The translations under genes and the position numbers were made by a program. Of a stretch of 64,000 nucleotides of DNA, positions 59,368 to 64,000 are shown in pieces. The stretch is from positions 48,736 to 112,735 of the forward strand of contig NZ_DHOS01000073.1 of the NCBI RefSeq assembly GCF_002410825.1, given 5' to 3'. The notes under the pieces were generated by a model. That model was not told the DNA's origin. It searched no databases and saw only the letters and a list, made by a program, of their open reading frames with translations. The first letter of the stretch is position 1. The number at the start of each line of letters is the position of its first letter. Source of the stretch: Proteiniphilum sp. UBA5384. GTDB taxonomy: Bacteria > Bacteroidota > Bacteroidia > Bacteroidales > Dysgonomonadaceae.

Positions 59368-60086
59368 ACCATTTGTGATTTTTGGGAGGGGGTGGGGATA
59401 TGTACACCGTTATCCTTGCGTGTTTCGTATTCGATCATACCGTCTTTCAGGTGGATGATGCGGTTAGTGGCATCTGCCACCGACGGTTCATGTGTGACGA
59501 TAATGGTGGTGATCCCATCACTGTTGAGGTTCGTCAACACTTCCATTACTTCCACCGTAGTCTTGCTGTCGAGGGCGCCCGTAGGTTCGTCGGCCAGGAT
59601 GATCTTTGGATTCGAGATCAGGGCACGGGCAATAGCTACCCGTTGTTTTTGCCCGCCCGACATCTCGTTCGGCATGTGGTGTGCCCAGTCTTTCAAACCC
59701 ATCCTGTCGAGATGTTCCAACGCGATGATATTCCTTTTTTTGCGGCTCACCTTCTTATAATAGAGCGGTAACGCCACATTTTCCAATGCGTTCTTGAAGT
59801 TGATCAGATTGAACGACTGGAAGACAAAACCGATCATCTCATTGCGGTAAAGCGCCGCCTGTGTCTCACTGAGATTTTTAATCAGTGTGCCATTCAGGAA
59901 GTATTCGCCCGAATCGTATGTGTCTAGAATACCCAGGATATTCAACAGGGTGGATTTTCCCGATCCTGATGCACCCATGATGGAGACATATTCACCGGAA
60001 CTTATTTCCAGATCGATCCCCTTCAGGACATGAAGCGACAGGGCTTCTGTTCGGTAGGATTTATGTAGTTGCCGGATTTCAATCAT
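59364..60086 (-). CDS. ABC transporter ATPase (MacB/LolD type)
   Basis: The 240-residue nucleotide-binding protein starts MIEIRQLHKSYRTEALSLHVLKGIDLEI. Walker A is GASGSGKST, the signature MSGGQKQRVAIARAL, Walker B IILADEPTGALD, and the switch His lies in VTHEP. It energises the two downstream permeases. An upstream GTG at 60143 would add residues with no family match. First gene of the minus-strand operon. Confidence 0.95.
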   Translation of the reverse strand: MIEIRQLHKSYRTEALSLHVLKGIDLEISSGEYVSIMGASGSGKSTLLNILGILDTYDSGEYFLNGTLIKNLSETQAALYRNEMIGFVFQSFNLINFKNALENVALPLYYKKVSRKKRNIIALEHLDRMGLKDWAHHMPNEMSGGQKQRVAIARALISNPKIILADEPTGALDSKTTVEVMEVLTNLNSDGITTIIVTHEPSVADATNRIIHLKDGMIEYETRKDNGVHIPTPSQKSQMV

Positions 60087-60187
60087 ACAATAATATTTCT
60101 TGTGACCTCTATAGTTCTTTCTTCTGCTTAGACCATCTTTCACTCAAAATGGTTACAGGATTTTTCGCTTATTTTATTTGCACGGTA

Positions 60188-60235
60188 CAAATGTATGTCA
60201 AAACATTGTACTATGCAATACATAATACTGTATTG
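60188..60235 (-). promoter_or_regulatory. promoter and operator-like inverted repeat of the efflux operon
   Basis: A -7 element TACATTTG lies on the minus strand (60195-60188), about 100 nt before the ATPase gene. Directly upstream of it is a perfect inverted repeat CAATAC-N8-GTATTG (60216-60235), with an overlapping weaker TTGTA/TGCAA pair at 60206-60218. This is the layout of a repressor site over the promoter, as used by PadR- or GntR-like regulators of pumps. No regulator gene is in the window. Confidence 0.5.
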
Positions 60236-60270
60236 TTTTTATTTTTAACATTGTTTGTGATTTAGTGGAA

Positions 60271-60366
60271 AAGTGGTTAGGTGGCTAAGACTGGAGGACT
60301 GGGAGAATAGGAGACTGGGAGAGGGAGGGATTGGGAGAGGGGGAGATTGGGGGACTGGGAGAGGGG
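60271..60366 (+). repeat. 12-unit G-rich octamer tandem repeat
   Basis: Twelve 8-nt units in perfect register: AAGTGGTT, AGGTGGCT, AAGACTGG, AGGACTGG, GAGAATAG, GAGACTGG, GAGAGGGA, GGGATTGG, GAGAGGGG, GAGATTGG, GGGACTGG, GAGAGGGG. The plus strand is almost pure purine plus TGG and has many GGG runs, so G-quadruplexes are possible. It lies in the 388-nt gap between the divergent efflux operon and the hydrolase gene; the rest of the gap is AT-rich. Confidence 0.85.
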
Positions 60367-60474
60367 TGTTGAATCGTTGAATTGGAAAAAATAGTTGATA
60401 CTAATGAATATTTGTTGTAAGTTTACGAAAAAATGAAGCACATTTTCGTTGTTTAGTCCTTATTGCAGGAGCCT

Positions 60475-61869
60475 ATGAAGAAATTGATTATTGCCGTACT
60501 TTGCATCTGCTTCGCAGGTGCTCTTTTCTCCCAGGATATAACAGGTTCATGGGGCGGAAAGCTGCAAATTCAAAATACCAGACTTGGGATTGTTTTCCAT
60601 ATCGTGAAAAACGACACAGTTTACGAAACAAAGATGGACAGCCCCGACCAGGGCGCTTTCGGACTGGCTACATCCAAAACTGTTTTTTCAAATAATCGGC
60701 TGGAAATTTCAGCAGGCGGAATGGGTATTTCCTATATCGGAACTTTTCAGGGTGATTCTATTGAGGGTATATTTCGTCAGGGTGGACTGCAATTGCCGTT
60801 GGTGTTGAAGCCCACTCAAAAAACTGACTTGTCCCGTCCCCAGGAACCTAAACCGCCTTTCCCATATATGACAGAAGATGTTACTTTCCGGAATGGGGTG
60901 AACGGAAACAGACTGTCCGGCACATTGACGGTTCCGGACGAAACGGGGATATTCCCGGCGGTAATCCTCATAGCCGGAAGTGGACCAAATGACCGCGATG
61001 AGGCTATTTTCGGTCACAAACCCTTTTGGGTGATCGCCGACCATCTGACACGCAACGGATTTGCGGTCTTGCGCTATGACAAACGGGGTATTGGCCAATC
61101 GAATGGTGATTATGCCAATGCTACTACGGCAGATTTTGCTTCTGATGCCGAGGCGGCGTTTCATTTTCTCCAAGCGCAAACTCGTATCGACAAAAAGCGG
61201 ATAGCCCTGATCGGACACAGTGAAGGGGGAGCAATTGCACCCATGGTGGCAGCAAACGATACAACGGTCGGAGCGATAGTATTGATGGCGGGAATGGGAG
61301 TAGAGGGAAGCAGGCTTCTCCTGGAACAGAATGCGGACCTCTTGAAGATGGGACAGGTGCGGCAGGATACCATCGATCGGATACTGGCAGTGTTAGAGAC
61401 GGTCTATCCAAGCCTGAAAAATTGGAAAGGGACAGAAGACGAGAAAAAAGAACTCAGCGATAAATTCGGTAAATTGTGGGAAGCAATGCCTGCCTCATCC
61501 CGTGGGGCAAACAGCCGGGAACAATTTATCAACAGGAATATGGGGTCGATGCTCATGCCATGGTACCGGACCTTTTTATCATTAAATCCCGCCGGATACC
61601 TTGAAAAAGTGAAATGCCCCGTGCTGGCTGTCAATGGTGAAAAAGACATACAAGTGGACTCCCGGCAAAATCTGGAGATGATAAGGAAGTCGTTGGAAAA
61701 AGGAGGTAATAAAAATTATACGATCAAACCATACCCCGGCCTGAATCACCTTTTCCAGGAATGTGAAACCGGTTCGGTGGGAGAATATGGAAAGATTGAG
61801 CAAACAATATCACCCCGGTTTTTGTCGGACATAACGGACTGGCTGCAACATGTTTTTGCAGGGAAATAA
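60475..61869 (+). CDS. exported alpha/beta hydrolase
   Basis: The 464-residue protein starts MKKLIIAVLCICFAGALFSQD, a signal peptide; an upstream TTG (60463) is not needed. An N-terminal beta-rich domain of about 110 residues precedes the hydrolase domain. The catalytic triad can be placed at Ser249 (ALIGHSEGGA), Asp391 (NGEKDIQVD) and His425 (PGLNHLFQ). It is similar to S9-type or EstA-like esterases of Bacteroidota; the substrate is unknown and the site is periplasmic. Confidence 0.87.
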   Translation: MKKLIIAVLCICFAGALFSQDITGSWGGKLQIQNTRLGIVFHIVKNDTVYETKMDSPDQGAFGLATSKTVFSNNRLEISAGGMGISYIGTFQGDSIEGIFRQGGLQLPLVLKPTQKTDLSRPQEPKPPFPYMTEDVTFRNGVNGNRLSGTLTVPDETGIFPAVILIAGSGPNDRDEAIFGHKPFWVIADHLTRNGFAVLRYDKRGIGQSNGDYANATTADFASDAEAAFHFLQAQTRIDKKRIALIGHSEGGAIAPMVAANDTTVGAIVLMAGMGVEGSRLLLEQNADLLKMGQVRQDTIDRILAVLETVYPSLKNWKGTEDEKKELSDKFGKLWEAMPASSRGANSREQFINRNMGSMLMPWYRTFLSLNPAGYLEKVKCPVLAVNGEKDIQVDSRQNLEMIRKSLEKGGNKNYTIKPYPGLNHLFQECETGSVGEYGKIEQTISPRFLSDITDWLQHVFAGK

Positions 61870-61954
61870 AGGGAATATAAGCTGCCGCTCGAAGCGTTTG
61901 AATCGGCTTTCATTGCCTGTAGGTTTTTTGAATGGATATGAGGAAGGCGTTCTG

Positions 61955-62617
61955 TTAAATATAGGCAGTTTGTCGGGCCGGAAAGGAAATGGAATTTATA
62001 TCCGGGATCAACTCGAAAGCATATCCTTCTTGCTGCAACCACTCAATGGCACGAGGAAGGGCGTATTTCATATTCTTCTCCGCTTTCAATGAATCGTGAA
62101 ACACGATGATGGACCCGTCCCGCGTATATCTCTTTACATTCTCCAGTACCTTTTCGGGTGTCATATATCGGCTATAATCTCGTGTTACTACGTCCCACAT
62201 TACGACATTGTATCCGGCACGCCACAAGGCATAATTCTGGGGCACCCGCATATGTCCATGAGGAGGCCGGAAAAGGGGTGAACTGATCAGTTCACGCGCT
62301 TTTGCCGTATTCTTCAAAAGAAAGGAGGTCTTGTGTTTCCATCCCTGTACATGATTAAAAGTGTGATTCCCTGTCCGGTGGCCTTTTTCAAGTAGCAGAC
62401 GATATAGGTGGGGGTACTTGCGGACATTGTCACCGACACAGAAAAAGGTGGCTTTTATATTGTGTTGGTCCAATATATCCAGTACCCAGGGTGTAACTTC
62501 GGGGATGGGGCCATCATCGAAAGTGAGATAGACCGTTTTTTGTCCGGGAACCGTAATCCGCCAGCGGGCTTCCGGAAAAAGGAGCCTGTATAGCTTTGGG
62601 GGTTGCTCTATTAACAT
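61955..62617 (-). CDS. polysaccharide deacetylase family protein (NodB domain)
   Basis: This 220-residue protein has the NodB catalytic motifs TFDDGP, HTFNH (metal His pair), RPPHG and VFHDS, all intact, so it should be an active CE4-type deacetylase. No signal peptide is visible, so it may be cytoplasmic or only loosely exported. It lies 16 nt after the DUF2723 gene and is probably cotranscribed. Confidence 0.9.
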   Translation of the reverse strand: MLIEQPPKLYRLLFPEARWRITVPGQKTVYLTFDDGPIPEVTPWVLDILDQHNIKATFFCVGDNVRKYPHLYRLLLEKGHRTGNHTFNHVQGWKHKTSFLLKNTAKARELISSPLFRPPHGHMRVPQNYALWRAGYNVVMWDVVTRDYSRYMTPEKVLENVKRYTRDGSIIVFHDSLKAEKNMKYALPRAIEWLQQEGYAFELIPDINSISFPARQTAYI

Positions 62618-62633
62618 GAATCGTTGTTGTGAG

Positions 62634-64000
62634 TTATTCAGCCGATTGTTGCTGGTATTGTTCCAGTAAACGGGGACTGAACTGCTGCATCATATTGAGT
62701 GCTTTTTGCATAGTCTCCTCTTCGGTAGCCCGGTGTAATGTGTCATCGGGAGAAGTGGAGTAATATCCTCGTACCGAGCTGTCGGTAATTTCTTTCAGGA
62801 GAGCATCCCCAAAATAGGGGGCTCCCAGCGTGTAGAAAGTCTGTGCCCGTTGTAATAGGTCATCGACCATTACCTTGTATTTTTGCTTGTCGTATTGCTG
62901 GTAAATGGTTGAGATGAGCAGCATAGGATTGATATTGTTTCCCATCACATCTATATATGTATTGGAGAGCTGTATGGGGTTTAATCGTGTGAACCAATCG
63001 AGGTTGCGGTTGATCCTGTCGCTGATGTCCGCGATAAGTGCTTCGGCTTTCTCTTTTTCACCCAGACGATAATAAGCTCTTGCGAAGAGCAGTCCATCGC
63101 TACTGTAAGGAACGGCCGAAGCTGGAATCATCGTGGTTACTTTATCCAGGGCAGTGAGTGCTTTCTCTTTCTCATCGGCTTCAACCAATGCATTTACAAG
63201 GTGTGTGAAGTAAAGTCGGAACGTAGAAAGCATCCGTCGGCAGGTCTCATCGAGATAGATATCGGAATTCTTTTCAAGCCCTCCCCACCTGAATTTGTTT
63301 ACCATATTGTCGTAGGCCGTGTCTATATTTACACCGTTATATAGAGGGGCTCCCGGTACTACCTGATAGGTGAGTCCGTTAAGCGAGAAGTTACGGTTTT
63401 GCAGGTTCATGTAGAGGTCGGGAGTGATTGTGGTGGCAAAATGAATAGGACGTTCCCAGTTTTCATCATTGATATTATTGAGCATCTCCATGATCATCAG
63501 TTCCTGACGATACACAGCCGATCTTTCTCCCAGATTGATATGCATCTTGTGCGCGGGTTTTGCGGCAAGCGCTTTCCAGTTTACCTTTGCAGTATCTACA
63601 TCCAATGAAAGTACATTTCCCGGAATGATCTGGGTATTACCTGTAGAGAATGGATTATTCGGCTTTGTATTTTGTCCTGTCCTCAGATTTTCCATCGTTT
63701 GTTTCAGTGATAATGTATCTTTGAAAGCATTCATATCGTAATAAGTGCTGAAAGAAACGGAAGGAATATTATTTTGTCGAAGCACGTCTTCAATTTCCCG
63801 TTTAGTTATGATCAGCGCTGCAGCTCCTGATTCACCCGAGTACTGTGGCCTTGCCCATTTGATAGGCAGCGGTTCCGATTCATAAGCTGGACGAAGTAAT
63901 TGGTCCACATACCATTCCGTCTGGAGGAAGCTGAGGTTTGTAACCCGTACGTCGGTGCGGAACCCTTCAGTTTCCTGCACGTACCATAACGGATAGGTGT
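62634..64000 (-). CDS. DUF2723 family protein, C-terminal part
   Basis: The reading frame is open to the window end. The first visible residues read TYPLWYVQETEGFRTDVRV, a conserved block that follows the membrane part in DUF2723 proteins, so the multi-helix N-terminal portion lies beyond the window. The visible about 455 residues are soluble and include a tetratricopeptide-like helical region towards the end. The family is related to protein O-mannosyltransferase-like membrane proteins; activity here is unproven. Confidence 0.85.
   Translation of the reverse strand, partial: TYPLWYVQETEGFRTDVRVTNLSFLQTEWYVDQLLRPAYESEPLPIKWARPQYSGESGAAALIITKREIEDVLRQNNIPSVSFSTYYDMNAFKDTLSLKQTMENLRTGQNTKPNNPFSTGNTQIIPGNVLSLDVDTAKVNWKALAAKPAHKMHINLGERSAVYRQELMIMEMLNNINDENWERPIHFATTITPDLYMNLQNRNFSLNGLTYQVVPGAPLYNGVNIDTAYDNMVNKFRWGGLEKNSDIYLDETCRRMLSTFRLYFTHLVNALVEADEKEKALTALDKVTTMIPASAVPYSSDGLLFARAYYRLGEKEKAEALIADISDRINRNLDWFTRLNPIQLSNTYIDVMGNNINPMLLISTIYQQYDKQKYKVMVDDLLQRAQTFYTLGAPYFGDALLKEITDSSVRGYYSTSPDDTLHRATEEETMQKALNMMQQFSPRLLEQYQQQSAE

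Noticed and set aside
60271..60366. CRISPR array
   Set aside because: The units are 8 nt in direct tandem with no spacers and no cas genes nearby; it is a simple tandem repeat.
1..64000. tRNA, rRNA, insertion sequence or prophage
   Set aside because: Intergenic spaces are short or explained; I found no cloverleaf-like sequence, transposase, integrase or terminal repeats.

Overview
The window is a chromosomal segment of a Bacteroidota bacterium, most likely order Bacteroidales. The evidence is a SusC/SusD pair, ECF sigma/FecR regulation, a six-gene Na+-NQR operon, DUF4837, DUF2723 and PabB/PabC neighbours, -7 elements of the form TAnnTTTG, and the lack of Shine-Dalgarno-like sites before conserved genes. 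A family such as Dysgonomonadaceae is plausible, but sequence reading alone cannot settle it. I see no rRNA, tRNA, CRISPR array, insertion sequence or prophage.

Layout. (1) 1-13200: the fused S10/spc/alpha ribosomal supercluster, entered inside rplB and running to rplQ, with secY, map, infA and rpoA in the classical order and a strong terminator after rplQ. (2) 13353-17371: a type II NADH dehydrogenase, a convergent small outer-membrane barrel protein, and a Nif3-like plus zinc-ribbon pair. (3) 17583-23636: nqrABCDEF, the sodium-pumping NADH:quinone oxidoreductase. (4) 23709-25283, minus strand: pabB and pabC for p-aminobenzoate synthesis. (5) 25542-36819: a compact polysaccharide-utilisation locus with ECF sigma factor, FecR anti-sigma factor, STN-bearing SusC, SusD, a GH76 lipoprotein (alpha-1,6-mannanase family) and two related LamG-like lipoproteins. 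(6) 37130-49031: one branched-chain amino acid supraoperon, leuA-leuC-leuD-(second leuA/cimA-like gene)-leuB-ilvD-ilvB-ilvN-ilvC. (7) 49117-52389, minus strand: pdxA, a DUF4837 lipoprotein gene and rlmN. (8) An SDR oxidoreductase gene. (9) 53524-60086, minus strand: a tripartite ABC efflux operon (ATPase, two MacB-like permeases, adaptor, TolC-like protein) ending in a DUF2807 lipoprotein gene. (10) An exported alpha/beta hydrolase, a NodB-type deacetylase and the C-terminal part of a DUF2723 protein cut by the window end.

The most interesting item is the leader of the branched-chain amino acid operon at 37130-37336. It holds a promoter-like sequence, a 20-codon ORF whose centre is almost entirely Ile/Leu/Val codons, and a GC-rich hairpin followed by a U-run directly before leuA. 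An 8-nt segment across the ORF stop codon is perfectly complementary to the 5' arm of that hairpin. This is the geometry of ribosome-mediated attenuation as in enterobacterial leu and ilv leaders. The operon also encodes a second, divergent DRE-TIM synthase and no threonine deaminase, which suggests a citramalate route to isoleucine.

A second theme is short-period tandem repeats with drifting units (7, 8 and 11 bp) in intergenic spaces, especially at every sizeable junction of the efflux operon and in a G-rich 12-unit octamer array upstream of it.
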